Shown: one piece after another, positions 33,097 through 42,248 of the stretch
Position numbering within the stretch: the first letter of the stretch is position 1
Layout: every line of letters starts with the position of its first letter
Source of the DNA: Pseudobdellovibrionaceae bacterium
GTDB lineage: Bacteria; Bdellovibrionota; Bdellovibrionia; Bdellovibrionales; UBA1609
DNA: 64,000 bases
Assembly: GCA_020635075.1 (NCBI GenBank)
Contig: JACKAM010000003.1
Coordinates: 248,001 to 312,000, forward strand
Direction of reading: 5' to 3'
Position numbers and translations under genes: made by a program
Notes under the pieces: model-generated
The model's input: the letters and a program-made list of their open reading frames with translations, nothing else
Told to the model about the DNA's origin: nothing
Database searches by the model: none

Positions 33097-33954
33097 GTGA
33101 AATGGATTTTTGCTTTTGTTCTTCTTGTGTTCTCGACTGGTGCTCACGGACTTAGTTGTCCAAAGGGAAGCAAGCTCAGTCAGACCACTGTGGGCAAAGG
33201 TGAAACCGAGAACTGGTGTGAAACCTCACCCAATGAAAAAAACGGACCCTTTATCAAAACCTCACCCGAAGGAAAGCTCCTGCAGGAAGGCCACTTTCTT
33301 TTTAGTCAAAAGGAAGGGCGCTGGCGAACTTACTACCTCGATGGTATCCTTGCCGAGGAAAGCCATTTCCGAGGGGGCGACCTCGATGGCACCTACAAGT
33401 CTTTTTTCCCCAATCGCAAATTGGAATCAGAAGGCCTTTACCGCAAGGGTTGGAAGTCAGCGATTTGGAAACACTACCGCGAAAGTGGAGAGCTCAAAAA
33501 CTACATCGATTACGGTGGCAGTCGGTTTCAGATTTACGGCCACTACTATGGAGTGCGCACCGATACCGACATCAGCCACTTCACCGCCCTGGATATGACC
33601 TACCGCTGGCCCGCCTTATTTTTGGATCGCCTGCTCGTCGAATCAGCAGCAGTGATTGGTTGGCTTGAAGGTGAAGAAAATGATTATGTCGTCACTCTGG
33701 CTCCCGAGTTTCGCCTCATGTGGTGTTTGGGCCCCTGGTTTCGCATTGGGCCCCTTGTTGGTTATGAGGAATGGCCCCGGCAAACCTCGATGGGTAGCTT
33801 TGGTGGACGAGCTTCGTTCATCTTGCGCGGAACTCACGGAGCCGAGTTGAGAAATCCGCCCCGCTCTTTCACCGAGCTCACCTTCACCGTCAAAGTCCTC
33901 TCTAAACGGTATCAGATCTTTATGGCTGGGTTTGACTTGATCGGTTTTGAGTGA
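33097..33954 (+). CDS. Secreted MORN-like repeat protein with C-terminal strand-rich domain
   Basis: A signal peptide (KWIFAFVLLVFSTGAHG) starts at the GTG at 33097; a TTG at 33061 is the longer option. Residues of about 60-150 contain three to four MORN-like repeats of the YwqK type: EGKLLQEGHF, DGILAEESHFRGGDLDGTYK and NRKLESEGLYRKGWKSA. The C-terminal half has alternating aromatic strands (LAPEFRLMWCLGPWFRIGPLVG) ending near FDLIGFE, which could be an outer-membrane or beta-sandwich domain. MORN/YwqK proteins are often envelope or antitoxin-like, but nothing here fixes a function. It converges with the fic gene, 3 bp apart. Confidence 0.65.
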   Translation: MKWIFAFVLLVFSTGAHGLSCPKGSKLSQTTVGKGETENWCETSPNEKNGPFIKTSPEGKLLQEGHFLFSQKEGRWRTYYLDGILAEESHFRGGDLDGTYKSFFPNRKLESEGLYRKGWKSAIWKHYRESGELKNYIDYGGSRFQIYGHYYGVRTDTDISHFTALDMTYRWPALFLDRLLVESAAVIGWLEGEENDYVVTLAPEFRLMWCLGPWFRIGPLVGYEEWPRQTSMGSFGGRASFILRGTHGAELRNPPRSFTELTFTVKVLSKRYQIFMAGFDLIGFE

Positions 33955-33957
33955 CGG

Positions 33958-35001
33958 TCACTCAACATTCGTATACACCCGCGCCCGGGTTTCGCCTTTG
34001 GCTTGGAGTTTTCCTTCTTTGACCAGGTACTCCAGATCTCTCTCTAAAGTGCGGCGAGGGATATCAGGCAAGGCTTCGATTACGTCCTGAATGGTAAAGG
34101 CCTTTCTTTGCATACCTATGCTGACAATTTTTTCCCGGCGGGCCTCGGGCTTGCGGTGAGCACTTTGCAGAAGCAAAGTCTTTCTTTCGTAGACCACGTT
34201 TTCAGCGGCCAGAGCAAAACACTCGGCCAGGTATTCCAAAAAGGGATTGAGAGTGCCGAGAATCTTGCATTGCCTGATGGTTGAGTAGTATTCGCTTCGG
34301 GTGGCCATAATGACAGATTCACTTGGCACAAACTGAGCGATGGATTCACCGGATCTCAAGAGCAACAAGTGCTGCATGATACGCACGGTTCGCCCGTTGC
34401 CGTCGGCAAAGGGGTGAATTGCAATAAACAAGTAGTGAAAGGCAAATGCCAAAGCGAAGGCATTGGCGTCGTGATGGTCTTCCACCCACTCCCACAAGTC
34501 TTCGAGGAGGTCTTCCAAATACTTGGGCTCGGGACAACTGTCTAACTGCACCCCTGTGGAGGCATCGCCAATGGAGACTGAAATATTGCGGATCACTCCC
34601 ACGTGCTTGTCTGACAGCACTCCCGAAGTGATGAGTTTTTGAATATCACACAGATCTTTCGTGGTCAGACGACGCTTGGCCTTGGCAATGCGAATGGCAT
34701 AGTCGAGTGCGTCCCCATAGTTGCGCACTTCTTTAACCGCGTTATCTCCCTCATGTTCGTGCTTACCCTCCAATGCCTGAGTCACTCCCCTTTCACCCAA
34801 AGGGTTGCCCTCAATCTGATTGGAAAATGTAATGGCGCGGATTTTGGCCTGACGAAGGAGCTGTACTTCCAAGGGCTTGGCCAAATTCTCCTCAATGTAT
34901 GGCTTGGTCTCCGCGATCATCATCAGGAAGTGGACAAGCCTCTCGGTGTACTCGAACTCATAAGGAATGCGGTGTTTTTCGAAGGCTTTATACTTACCCA
35001 T
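33958..35001 (-). CDS. Fic-domain protein with inhibitory helix and C-terminal winged helix
   Basis: A 347-residue Fic protein. The catalytic motif HPFADGNGRTVR is complete. The upstream helix TFSNQIEGN fits the (S/T)xxxE(G/N) inhibitory motif, so this is a self-inhibited class II-type AMP transferase. The last 60 residues (MQRKAFTIQDVIEALPDI, then RRTLERDLEYLVKEG) form a winged helix-turn-helix, so the protein may also bind DNA. The start is uncertain: the ATG at 35001 directly follows AGAAGG, while a longer frame to 35076 would encode the repeat array at 35011-35091. I prefer 35001 because the upstream bases look like an operator array rather than protein. Auto-regulation by the winged helix is a plausible inference. 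Confidence 0.88.
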   Translation of the reverse strand: MGKYKAFEKHRIPYEFEYTERLVHFLMMIAETKPYIEENLAKPLEVQLLRQAKIRAITFSNQIEGNPLGERGVTQALEGKHEHEGDNAVKEVRNYGDALDYAIRIAKAKRRLTTKDLCDIQKLITSGVLSDKHVGVIRNISVSIGDASTGVQLDSCPEPKYLEDLLEDLWEWVEDHHDANAFALAFAFHYLFIAIHPFADGNGRTVRIMQHLLLLRSGESIAQFVPSESVIMATRSEYYSTIRQCKILGTLNPFLEYLAECFALAAENVVYERKTLLLQSAHRKPEARREKIVSIGMQRKAFTIQDVIEALPDIPRRTLERDLEYLVKEGKLQAKGETRARVYTNVE

Positions 35002-35010
35002 CCTTCTATT

Positions 35011-35091
35011 TTCCGCCAATTTTCCGCCAAAAACAAGTGGCGGAACCACATAATGATTCCGCCACTTTTCCGCCATATTTGGCTGGCGGAT
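35011..35091. promoter_or_regulatory. Six-copy TTCCGCCA operator-like array upstream of fic
   Basis: TTCCGCCA occurs at 35011-35018, 35022-35029, 35057-35064 and 35068-35075; its complement TGGCGGAA lies at 35038-35045 and TGGCGGAT at 35084-35091. The spacing repeats exactly: direct, 11 bp later direct, 16 bp later inverted. The whole three-site module occurs twice, 46 bp apart. AAGTGGCGGAA and TTCCGCCACTT (35036-35046 and 35057-35067) form an 11-bp inverted repeat. The 11-bp spacing is one helical turn, as expected for repressor sites. Confidence 0.7.
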
Positions 35092-35123
35092 ACCGAGGAG
35101 ATGGACGATAGGGTTTAGGGATC

Positions 35124-35363
35124 TTACTTCTTGGAGATCAACATGACCTTAAGGCCCGTGCGATCCCCTTTGTTTTGCCCCTTTAAATCTTTAATATTAT
35201 TATCTTTTTTGTCATTCAAGTCCTCCAGCAGGGTCACGGTCATGGTCTCCTGCTTTTGGATTTCTTTGTCAAAATCTAGGGCTGAGGCCTTTGAAACCAT
35301 CATGGCAACTACGATTAAAGCCATCGCGTAGAGGAAAGTGTGGAAGGGGTCGATACGTTTCAT
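35124..35363 (-). CDS. Small membrane/secreted protein (79 aa)
   Basis: Unrecognised. The ATG at 35363 follows AAGGAG with normal spacing. The first 30 residues hold a hydrophobic segment (FLYAMALIVVAMMVSKASA) that could be a signal peptide or an anchor. The rest is highly charged, with Asp, Lys and Asn (LLEDLNDKKDNNIKDLKG), and probably disordered or helical. The gene lies upstream of fic on the same strand, with the repeat array in the gap between them. No function can be assigned. Confidence 0.6.
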   Translation of the reverse strand: MKRIDPFHTFLYAMALIVVAMMVSKASALDFDKEIQKQETMTVTLLEDLNDKKDNNIKDLKGQNKGDRTGLKVMLISKK

Positions 35364-35524
35364 CTGGTCACTCCTTGTTTTCGCCTTTCGGCGTCTCAAT
35401 TGAATACAAGGATACTGACTTATCGCGTTATTGTCGCTTTGTGTCGATGACGGATTCTGGCGAAAGTTGTCAAAATGACTAGGGTTTTTGACAAAACCGA
35501 GGGGTTTTTGTCAAACAGGCCGCC

Positions 35525-36115
35525 CTACTCGGCGAGAGAAGACCTCTCGAAGGTCAGGGTCACGGGCCCTGTTGTGCAGGTATGACCGCTCTTACGGAGA
35601 ATTCCAGTGCGAAAATCCACGGCTTCTTGCAGGTAGAGCTTTAGGGTGTCGCCGAGAACAATGAAGTTCGACACCGTCTGCTCCTTGTGTTTAGACCGGC
35701 CGCCACCGCAGTTGGAACCACTGCGATCCACGATGATTTGATCCGAAGTCAAAGAGCCACTGCCCACCAAATTCCATCGCTGTTGGCTGATCGAGCGGCA
35801 AAAGCCACCTTTTTTGTCCGGATTGCCCCATGAGCGGCTGTCGACAACCGCCAGAGAATTTTTGAACCGAGCGACGGCCTCCACGCTGCCGTCTTTGACA
35901 GCGCGAAATACCTTTTGTCCAGAATCCGTGAGCCGTCCGGTTTCGCAGTCCATGGACTTGAGATCCCACACGCCGTTGATGTTTTGATTCTCAAGGGGGT
36001 CCATATCACTGGCCAGGGCCAAAGACACCCATGTGAAAAACGCCACTAGAAAGGCGATCCGTAAATGATACAAGCCAAACCCCAAATTCCGATAGTCCGA
36101 GAACTCAAAAGCCAT
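35525..36115 (-). CDS. Secreted hypothetical protein (196 aa)
   Basis: No known family. A hydrophobic segment (LRIAFLVAFFTWVSLALA) within the first 40 residues is the export signal; the ATG at 36115 is the most likely start, although the frame opens at 36142. The mature part has four or five cysteines (MDCETGRL, GGFCRSI, SNCGGGRS, HTCTTG) and a strand pattern ending TLTFERSSLAE. That is similar in style to META/lipocalin-like periplasmic proteins, but I cannot name one. It is transcribed with, or just after, the lipoprotein gene at 36180. Confidence 0.6.
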   Translation of the reverse strand: MAFEFSDYRNLGFGLYHLRIAFLVAFFTWVSLALASDMDPLENQNINGVWDLKSMDCETGRLTDSGQKVFRAVKDGSVEAVARFKNSLAVVDSRSWGNPDKKGGFCRSISQQRWNLVGSGSLTSDQIIVDRSGSNCGGGRSKHKEQTVSNFIVLGDTLKLYLQEAVDFRTGILRKSGHTCTTGPVTLTFERSSLAE

Positions 36116-36179
36116 TTGCCTTCGGTCATCTCGAACCACCAAGAGCTTGTCAATAGGGGATTCCCGAAGACGGCCTCAG

Positions 36180-37832
36180 CTACCAGAAATCGCTGGGTAG
36201 GGCAGAATAAATTTGCAGGCGGTCAAACACCGAGGGGTAGGTTTCCTTTTTTGCTGCCGCGATGGCAATCGGAACCAAATCAGCGTTGTAACGAGACCAT
36301 GAGTAATAGCCCCCCGTAAGTGTCGACCGACCTTGAGACCATGACCAAGGCTCATAGCCAAAGTTCTCCCGATTAGAGTAATTCACCCGATACCAACCGT
36401 TAGTTCCATTTAAGAAGTTGGTGAAAAGGGGATTACTGAAACTACCGTTGAATACGCCGTAGGCCAATTGATTGGCCATGCCCTGATGGACACGAATCAA
36501 CCACGCGGGATTGACGATTCCCAGAGGAATACCAAACTTGTCCAAGGAGAAAAGAAAGCGAACAACCCGTCGGGAATGGCTCAGGTCATTACTGGCATTG
36601 GGATCTTCCTTGGGAGGCCGTTGGGCCGGACTGCCCTGTCGGGTCCACCCGGGAAAACTGGGGTTGGTATCGCCAGAATAGGCATAGTCAGGGTGCCCCC
36701 TCATTCCACCTATCTCGTAGTAGACGACCTCGCGGTTTTGCCCTTGGCGGTTTTTCCTTGTCCCCACCGACAGTCGACTGGCAAAGAGCTCCACGCCATT
36801 GGCCACGTGAGTGCGCAAGGCATTGGCCTCAGAGGCACTTAAAGACGAAAACCAATCTGGTCTGAGTTCTCGCGCGTAAAGCAAATGGGTGACTCCAGCA
36901 ATAATCCATAAATCCACATCCCATAGGGAATTGCAGTAGCCCAGGTTGCGATAAGGACTAAAGTAGCTGGTGCCAAACCGGCGGCTGTACAAATGAGCCA
37001 CGCGTTGCGCATGACTGAAGTGCCCACTGTTGCATCCCCAGCCCTGAACTTGAAACACTCCCATGGGAGCATCCCGATTGAAGATCCACCTTCGATAGTG
37101 ATCGTGAAGAGCCACCGACAAAAATGCATTCACAAAGTTCTTTGCCCTGGTGTCTGAGGCCAGTTTCGGATCACGGGCAGCGGCCGCAATCAGAAGTGTC
37201 ACCGGATAGAGAAACTGGGTACTGACTAAAAAACTCTCCTGTCCCACCGTAAACCCCGAAGTCGGTGGATCCAGCCAAAGACTCATAGTGCGACCGAGAG
37301 ACCTCTCCCCTTGACGAGGACTGGCTGAGGGAGTGTTAGGAAAGTAATAAAGATACTTGTTCACACGGGTCAGTTTGGGCTGAGCCGTCATATACACTTC
37401 CATCAAGTCCAGCAGCCAATCATGACGGTTTCTCGTCACTGCCTCCTGAACAAAGCTGGCTATGTAGATTTGAGCGTTGTAAAGAGTGTAGGCCTTGCTC
37501 CCCCAGGCATTGATGTACTCTTTCATCTCGGGTTTTGCCTTGGCCCACTCCGCCTCCAGGGCCGCGGTCTTTTTCTCCGCCGCCGATGGTTGGGGCGGAG
37601 GTGAAGCCGGAGGAACTTCAGGAGCCCCTACTTCGGGAGTCAATGGCTGCCCTGGTCCAAGTGGAGATCCCAACTCAGAACCATTGCCGGTCACTGTGGC
37701 CCCATCTAAGGACTGAGTTTGTTGTGCCTCGAACTCACCACAACCCACAAGCAGGGATAAGGCCAACCCCAACGAGAAAGCAAAGATTATCGATTGAAGC
37801 CTTGAGACTCCATATTTATTAAAATCTGTCAT
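36180..37832 (-). CDS. Large lipoprotein of unknown family (550 aa)
   Basis: A lipoprotein signal peptide with lipobox LVGC (Cys31) leads into a Gly/Pro-rich linker (about residues 45-85) and a globular domain of about 460 residues. That domain is helical with many Trp, Tyr and His residues (HDHYRRWIFNRDAP, GYCNSLWDVDLWIIAGVTHLL, YEIGGMRGHPDYAYSG). The helix-rich, aromatic-rich layout recalls alpha/alpha toroid proteins such as polysaccharide lyases. No diagnostic catalytic motif was found, so this is only a guess. It would be attached to the envelope. The gene has about 240 bp of unassigned DNA upstream. Confidence 0.65.
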   Translation of the reverse strand: MTDFNKYGVSRLQSIIFAFSLGLALSLLVGCGEFEAQQTQSLDGATVTGNGSELGSPLGPGQPLTPEVGAPEVPPASPPPQPSAAEKKTAALEAEWAKAKPEMKEYINAWGSKAYTLYNAQIYIASFVQEAVTRNRHDWLLDLMEVYMTAQPKLTRVNKYLYYFPNTPSASPRQGERSLGRTMSLWLDPPTSGFTVGQESFLVSTQFLYPVTLLIAAAARDPKLASDTRAKNFVNAFLSVALHDHYRRWIFNRDAPMGVFQVQGWGCNSGHFSHAQRVAHLYSRRFGTSYFSPYRNLGYCNSLWDVDLWIIAGVTHLLYARELRPDWFSSLSASEANALRTHVANGVELFASRLSVGTRKNRQGQNREVVYYEIGGMRGHPDYAYSGDTNPSFPGWTRQGSPAQRPPKEDPNASNDLSHSRRVVRFLFSLDKFGIPLGIVNPAWLIRVHQGMANQLAYGVFNGSFSNPLFTNFLNGTNGWYRVNYSNRENFGYEPWSWSQGRSTLTGGYYSWSRYNADLVPIAIAAAKKETYPSVFDRLQIYSALPSDFW

Positions 37833-38034
37833 GAACCACCCAATACCAGAGACAACTGACCTTTCAATTTGGAGTCCAACTCACAAGCAATCTAGGTGGA
37901 ATCCAAACTTGTGGTACGTCTGATCTATGGAGGATTGTCTATTGGGCAAGCAAATTGTCGCCCGAGGGGATGATCTCAAAATGAAACAAACACCCGTCTC
38001 TGCCCCTTGTAGTCCAGACGCGACGGGCCTCTAG

Positions 38035-38062
38035 TTGCAGCCTTTGATCCCTCATGTACACT
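38035..38062 (+). promoter_or_regulatory. Promoter-like pair immediately before the hydroxylase start
   Basis: TTGCAG (38035-38040) and TACACT (38057-38062) are 16 bp apart. The ATG at 38070 is only 8 bp past the -10 element, so transcription would start at or next to the start codon. No Shine-Dalgarno is visible, which fits a leaderless mRNA. Confidence 0.45.
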
Positions 38063-38069
38063 AGAAGAC

Positions 38070-39086
38070 ATGTGGGATTTTTTAAAATCGGGAATGACAA
38101 AAGCGGGATCAACACCGACTTTTGATTACTTTCACCCCTTTAATTGGCAGTTCTGGAGTGCGGTATTTATCGCCCTTATGATCAGCCTGGTTGTTCTCAA
38201 GCTGCGTCGGCCGGCCTCCACCTGGGGCGAGATTTTCGGCTACATTTTTGACAAGAAGGTTTGGCTCCATCCTTCGTCTATTGTGGATTATAAGCTCTAC
38301 CTGACTCTACTTCCTCTCACCACATTTTTTTTGGTTCATCTCTTTCTCGCCGTGACCGTTACTAAAGGTTGGACGGTTCAGTTTTTGGAGGGACATTTTA
38401 CCACCAAGAGTATTGAAGGTGGTTTTGGTGTGGATCTGACCTTTTCTCTATTGTTTTGGGTGGCCACTGATTTTGGCGGCTTTTTGGGACATTACCTTTT
38501 ACATCGGGTTCCCGGCCTTTGGGAGTTTCACAAAACTCACCATACAGCAAAAGTCCTCAATGTGGTGACTCGGGCACGAGCCCACCCGGTGGATATGTTT
38601 TTATTCAAGTTTTTCCCGGCGATCTTTCTCGGCATTCTCTACGGCAGCTTTCAGTACCTGGTCGTGGAAGTGAACATGATTCGCCTGTTCGGCATGAATG
38701 CCTTTTTGTTCATCTTTTTTCAATTTTTTCACACCCTCAGGCACAGCCATATTCGCTGGAACTTCCCCCGCCCGCTCAGTTACATTCTGATGAGTCCTCT
38801 ACAACACCATGTCCACCATAGCTACCTCAAGGTGAACAAAGATATCCAACGCCCTCAAGTGGCAGGCTGGGTGCGCTATCACTGCGACACCAACATCGGC
38901 GTCGGCCTGGCAATTTGGGATTGGATGTTTAAAACTCTTTACATTCCAAAAACCGATGAGCACCTAGAGTATGGCTTGGGAGAGAACCTGGAAAAGGGCT
39001 ACGACTCCGTTTGGGGTTGCTACTGGACACCCTTTGTCGACATCCATAACCGCTTTCAGAAGTTTAGAAGTAAGAGATCCGCCTAA
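38070..39086 (+). CDS. Fatty acid hydroxylase / sterol desaturase superfamily membrane protein
   Basis: A 338-residue polytopic membrane protein with the eight-histidine di-iron pattern: HxxxH at His141-His145 (HYLLH), HxxHH at His154, His157 and His158 (HKTHH), a further HTLRHSH segment, and HHVHH near residue 250. Four to five hydrophobic helices surround these motifs. Such enzymes hydroxylate or desaturate lipids, for example sterols, carotenoids or fatty acids, using O2. The substrate is not evident. The first Met lies 8 bp after a -10-like hexamer; Met9 is the next internal start. It converges with tpiA. Confidence 0.88.
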   Translation: MWDFLKSGMTKAGSTPTFDYFHPFNWQFWSAVFIALMISLVVLKLRRPASTWGEIFGYIFDKKVWLHPSSIVDYKLYLTLLPLTTFFLVHLFLAVTVTKGWTVQFLEGHFTTKSIEGGFGVDLTFSLLFWVATDFGGFLGHYLLHRVPGLWEFHKTHHTAKVLNVVTRARAHPVDMFLFKFFPAIFLGILYGSFQYLVVEVNMIRLFGMNAFLFIFFQFFHTLRHSHIRWNFPRPLSYILMSPLQHHVHHSYLKVNKDIQRPQVAGWVRYHCDTNIGVGLAIWDWMFKTLYIPKTDEHLEYGLGENLEKGYDSVWGCYWTPFVDIHNRFQKFRSKRSA

Positions 39087-39110
39087 GGTGATTGGCGCTC
39101 TCGATCTTTC

Positions 39111-39875
39111 TCAGGATTTGTTGTTCGCCGCGGTGTAGATCTTCATTAGACTTTCCAAGACCAAGCCTGCCCCACCGATCAAGAATCCGTCTACTTCCGG
39201 CTGCTGGGCCAACTCACGAGCATTGTCGGGCTTCACGCTGCCACCGTAAAGAATAGGAATGGCCGCCGCTTTTTCGGCGCCCACCATAGCAACAAGTTCT
39301 TTGCGCAAAACTGCCTGCGCCTCGTTCGCCTGATCGGGTGTAGCCACCTTGCCGGTACCAATGGCCCAAACGGGCTCGTAGGCCAACCACAGGGCTTTGC
39401 TCCAATCGACAGACTTTAAACCTTCACGGAGCTGTTTGAGAATAACCTGATTGGTTTCTCCGCTCTCTCTTTGTTCGAGGCTTTCACCCAAACACAGAAC
39501 CGGGATCATTCCTTGGCTTTGAATGGCTGCCACCTTCTTAGCGCAGTCCTCATTGGTTTCGCCAAACAGACTTCGTCGTTCGCTATGTCCCACCAAACAA
39601 TGGGTCGCACCCAGGCCTTTTACCACTTCGGCCGAATTTTCACCTGTGAAAGCCCCGCTGTTTTCAAAATGGGTGTTCTGTGCTCCCCAACCGATCTGCG
39701 AACCCTTTAGAGCCTGAGCAGCTGTGGCCAAACAAAGGGCAGGGGGAAAAATCGCAAAGCTGGCCTGACTTCCTGATGGTGCCAATTGAACCAATTCCTT
39801 CAGGTACTTTTCTGTTTCCTGGGGGTTCTTGTTCATTTTCCAGTTGGCCGCACAAATGATTTCTTTTTGTCCCAT
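39111..39875 (-). CDS. tpiA: Triosephosphate isomerase
   Basis: A 254-residue TIM-barrel enzyme. AANWKMNK holds the active Lys, GHSERR the His region, and AYEPVWAIGTGK the catalytic Glu; YGGSVKPDNA and DGFLIGGAGL complete the phosphate-binding loops. It interconverts DHAP and glyceraldehyde-3-phosphate. The ATG at 39875 follows AGGTGAC; a start at 39884 would add three residues. It is the last gene of the gap-pgk-tpiA cluster, 29 bp after pgk, so it is part of a glycolytic/gluconeogenic operon. Confidence 0.96.
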   Translation of the reverse strand: MGQKEIICAANWKMNKNPQETEKYLKELVQLAPSGSQASFAIFPPALCLATAAQALKGSQIGWGAQNTHFENSGAFTGENSAEVVKGLGATHCLVGHSERRSLFGETNEDCAKKVAAIQSQGMIPVLCLGESLEQRESGETNQVILKQLREGLKSVDWSKALWLAYEPVWAIGTGKVATPDQANEAQAVLRKELVAMVGAEKAAAIPILYGGSVKPDNARELAQQPEVDGFLIGGAGLVLESLMKIYTAANNKS

Positions 39876-39904
39876 GGAAGTCACCTTTCCGTCTCCAGGT
39901 CTAA

Positions 39905-41107
39905 TTAACTTCTCACTGCTTCAATTCCAGGAAGTTTATCTCCCTGCAAATACTCAAGGCTCGCCCCGCCACCGGTGGAGATATGTTTCATCTTATCAGC
40001 CAAACCAGAGGCCTTAGCCGCCGCAGCTGAATCCCCACCACCAACAATGGTCATGGCATCTTGGTTGTCAGCCAAGGCTTGAGCCACAGTGAAGGTTCCT
40101 TTGGCCAGAGGCTCTTTTTCAAACACGCCCATGGGTCCATTCCAAAAAACCGTTTTGGCGCGCTTGATTTCCTCACGATAAATCGCCTGGGTCTTGGGCC
40201 CAATGTCCACACCCATCCATCCTTCAGGGATAGCGACCCCCTCGGTTGGCTTGGCCTCATCGACTTTGTCAAAGGCTGGGACCACAATGTGATCCACGGG
40301 CAGAAGAATCTTTTTGTTCCGGGCCTTCACCCTTTCAATCAGCTCACCGGCGAATTTGATTTTGTCTTTTTCCACCAGCGAATCACCCACAGGCAAACCT
40401 TGAGCTGCCTGAAAGGTATAGGCCATGGCTCCACCCACCAAAAAGACATCCACTTTGTCGATCAGGTTTTCAATGACACCAATCTTGTCGCTCACTTTGG
40501 CTCCTCCAAGAATGGTCATAAAGGGAGTCTCATGGTCGTAGAGGATCTTGTCGAGAAATTCGATTTCCTTTTTCATCAGAAATCCCACTCCTCGCTCTTT
40601 GATTTCCTGAGGTAGCGCCACAATACTGGAGTGAGCCCGGTGGCTGGCACCAAAAGCATCGTTGATGTACACATCGGTATATTCAGAGATGGCTTGGGCC
40701 AGATCATGTCCGTTTTTCTCTTCGTCTGGATCAAAGCGAAGATTTTGCAGCAACAAGATCTGTCCATCCTTCCAGCCCTTAAACAAGGCCTTCGGGGCGT
40801 CACTGCGCAGTTCATCAATCAGCACCACATCCAAATTCAACAAGTCACTCAAGTGGGCGCCCACCGGCTCTAAGGAATACTCCATGTTAACTTTGCCCTT
40901 GGGTCGGCCCAGGTGGGAGGCGAGCATAATTCTCGCTCCCTTGTCTAGAGCATAGCGAATGGTCGGAAGAGCCGCCTGGATACGATTGTCATCCGTGATC
41001 TTGTCACCATCCATTGGGACATTGAAGTCCACGCGGATAAAAACATTCTTTTCTTTCAGATCCAGCTCTTCGATAGACTTGATTCCCTGGAGGGTCTTGG
41101 ACACCAT
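39905..41107 (-). CDS. pgk: Phosphoglycerate kinase
   Basis: A 400-residue two-domain kinase. The N-terminal substrate domain has VFIRVDFNVPMD and LASHLGRPKG, and the nucleotide domain has ILGGAKVSDKIGVI, FWNGPMGVFE and IVGGGDSAAA. It transfers phosphate between 1,3-bisphosphoglycerate and ADP. It lies between gap and tpiA on the same strand with gaps under 30 bp. An AGAGGTAA ribosome binding site precedes the ATG. Length and motifs are normal. Confidence 0.97.
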   Translation of the reverse strand: MVSKTLQGIKSIEELDLKEKNVFIRVDFNVPMDGDKITDDNRIQAALPTIRYALDKGARIMLASHLGRPKGKVNMEYSLEPVGAHLSDLLNLDVVLIDELRSDAPKALFKGWKDGQILLLQNLRFDPDEEKNGHDLAQAISEYTDVYINDAFGASHRAHSSIVALPQEIKERGVGFLMKKEIEFLDKILYDHETPFMTILGGAKVSDKIGVIENLIDKVDVFLVGGAMAYTFQAAQGLPVGDSLVEKDKIKFAGELIERVKARNKKILLPVDHIVVPAFDKVDEAKPTEGVAIPEGWMGVDIGPKTQAIYREEIKRAKTVFWNGPMGVFEKEPLAKGTFTVAQALADNQDAMTIVGGGDSAAAAKASGLADKMKHISTGGGASLEYLQGDKLPGIEAVRS

Positions 41108-41124
41108 TTGAGTTTACCTCTTTC

Positions 41125-42129
41125 TTATAGACCGCGGTCGGCCATATAAAGAGCCATATCCACCATGCGGTGAGAGAAGCCCATTTCGTTGTCGTACCAA
41201 GAGAACACCTTGGCAAAGTTCTTGCCCAATACCATTGTGCTTTGGGTGTCGATCACCGAACTGGCTGATTCACCGATAAAGTCACAGCTCACCAGGGGCG
41301 CATCTTCACAGCGCAATACACCTTTGAGAGGACCGTCAGCAGCTGCCTTGAGTGCCTTGTTGATGGCTTCAACGCTCACTTCATTCTTGGATTCAAACAC
41401 CAGGTCCACCAAACTGGCGTCTGGTGTGGGAACACGAATGGCAACGCCATCGACTTTACCTGCCAGCTCTGGCAATACCTGGCCCACAGCTTTTGCCGCA
41501 CCAGTGGTAGTGGGAATCATGGAAATGGCTGCAGAGCGAGCCCGACGAAGATCCTTGTGAAAACCATCTAACACCATTTGATCATTGGTGTAGGAGTGAA
41601 TGGTGGTCATAAAACCCTTCTCAATGCCAAAGGCATCTTGAAGAACTTTTGCCATCGGCGCCAAACAGTTGGTGGTGCAAGAAGCATTACTCAAAATCTG
41701 GTGTTTGCTGGGATCATAGAGCTCCTGGTTGATACCGTAAACGATGGTCAGGTCAGCACCTTCAGCAGGCGCAGACACCAGTACTCGCTTGGCTCCTGCA
41801 GTTAGGTGCTTGGCAAAGTCTTCTCTTTTTTTGAAAACACCCGTACACTCCAGAACCACATCCACTCCCCACTTGTCCCAGGGAATGTTGGCCGGGTCGC
41901 GCTCAGCCGACATGGGGATGGCTTTGCCGTTGACAATGAGTTCGTTTTCGCCAGCCTTCACATCATGAGCATACTTGCCGTGGGCGCTGTCGTACTTCAA
42001 CAGGTGAGCGGCTCCTTTTGCTCCACCAAGATCGTTAATTCCTACAATTTCCAAGCGCTCAAATCCAGCACGGAACAAAATACGACCAATACGACCAAAA
42101 CCATTAATACCAACGCGTAGGCGGCTCAC
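41125..42129 (-). CDS. gap: Glyceraldehyde-3-phosphate dehydrogenase
   Basis: A 334-residue GAPDH. GINGFGRIGRI forms the Rossmann motif, the catalytic Cys is in SNASCTTNCLAP, and WYDNEMGFSHRMVDMA marks the C-terminus. The start is most likely the GTG at 42129, 6 bases after AAGGAG; the longer frame to 42156 begins upstream of that site. It catalyses NAD(P)-dependent conversion to 1,3-bisphosphoglycerate. It is first in gap-pgk-tpiA. A gap of 119 bp separates it from tatD and should hold the operon promoter; no convincing -35/-10 pair was fixed there. Confidence 0.96.
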   Translation of the reverse strand: MSRLRVGINGFGRIGRILFRAGFERLEIVGINDLGGAKGAAHLLKYDSAHGKYAHDVKAGENELIVNGKAIPMSAERDPANIPWDKWGVDVVLECTGVFKKREDFAKHLTAGAKRVLVSAPAEGADLTIVYGINQELYDPSKHQILSNASCTTNCLAPMAKVLQDAFGIEKGFMTTIHSYTNDQMVLDGFHKDLRRARSAAISMIPTTTGAAKAVGQVLPELAGKVDGVAIRVPTPDASLVDLVFESKNEVSVEAINKALKAAADGPLKGVLRCEDAPLVSCDFIGESASSVIDTQSTMVLGKNFAKVFSWYDNEMGFSHRMVDMALYMADRGL

Positions 42130-42248
42130 AAGTGACTCCTTTGCTAAAAAAATCATCCTAAGAAAACTTGCGTTTTCTATTACAAGTCGTGGAGAAAACC
42201 AAGATATTCGCGAAAAACGCAGTGTTTAAGTTATCTTGCGCGGGAAAT

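Noticed and set aside
35002..35076. N-terminal extension of Fic through the repeat array
   Set aside because: No ribosome binding site is seen before 35076, and the stretch is explained better by the spaced site array; the choice remains open.
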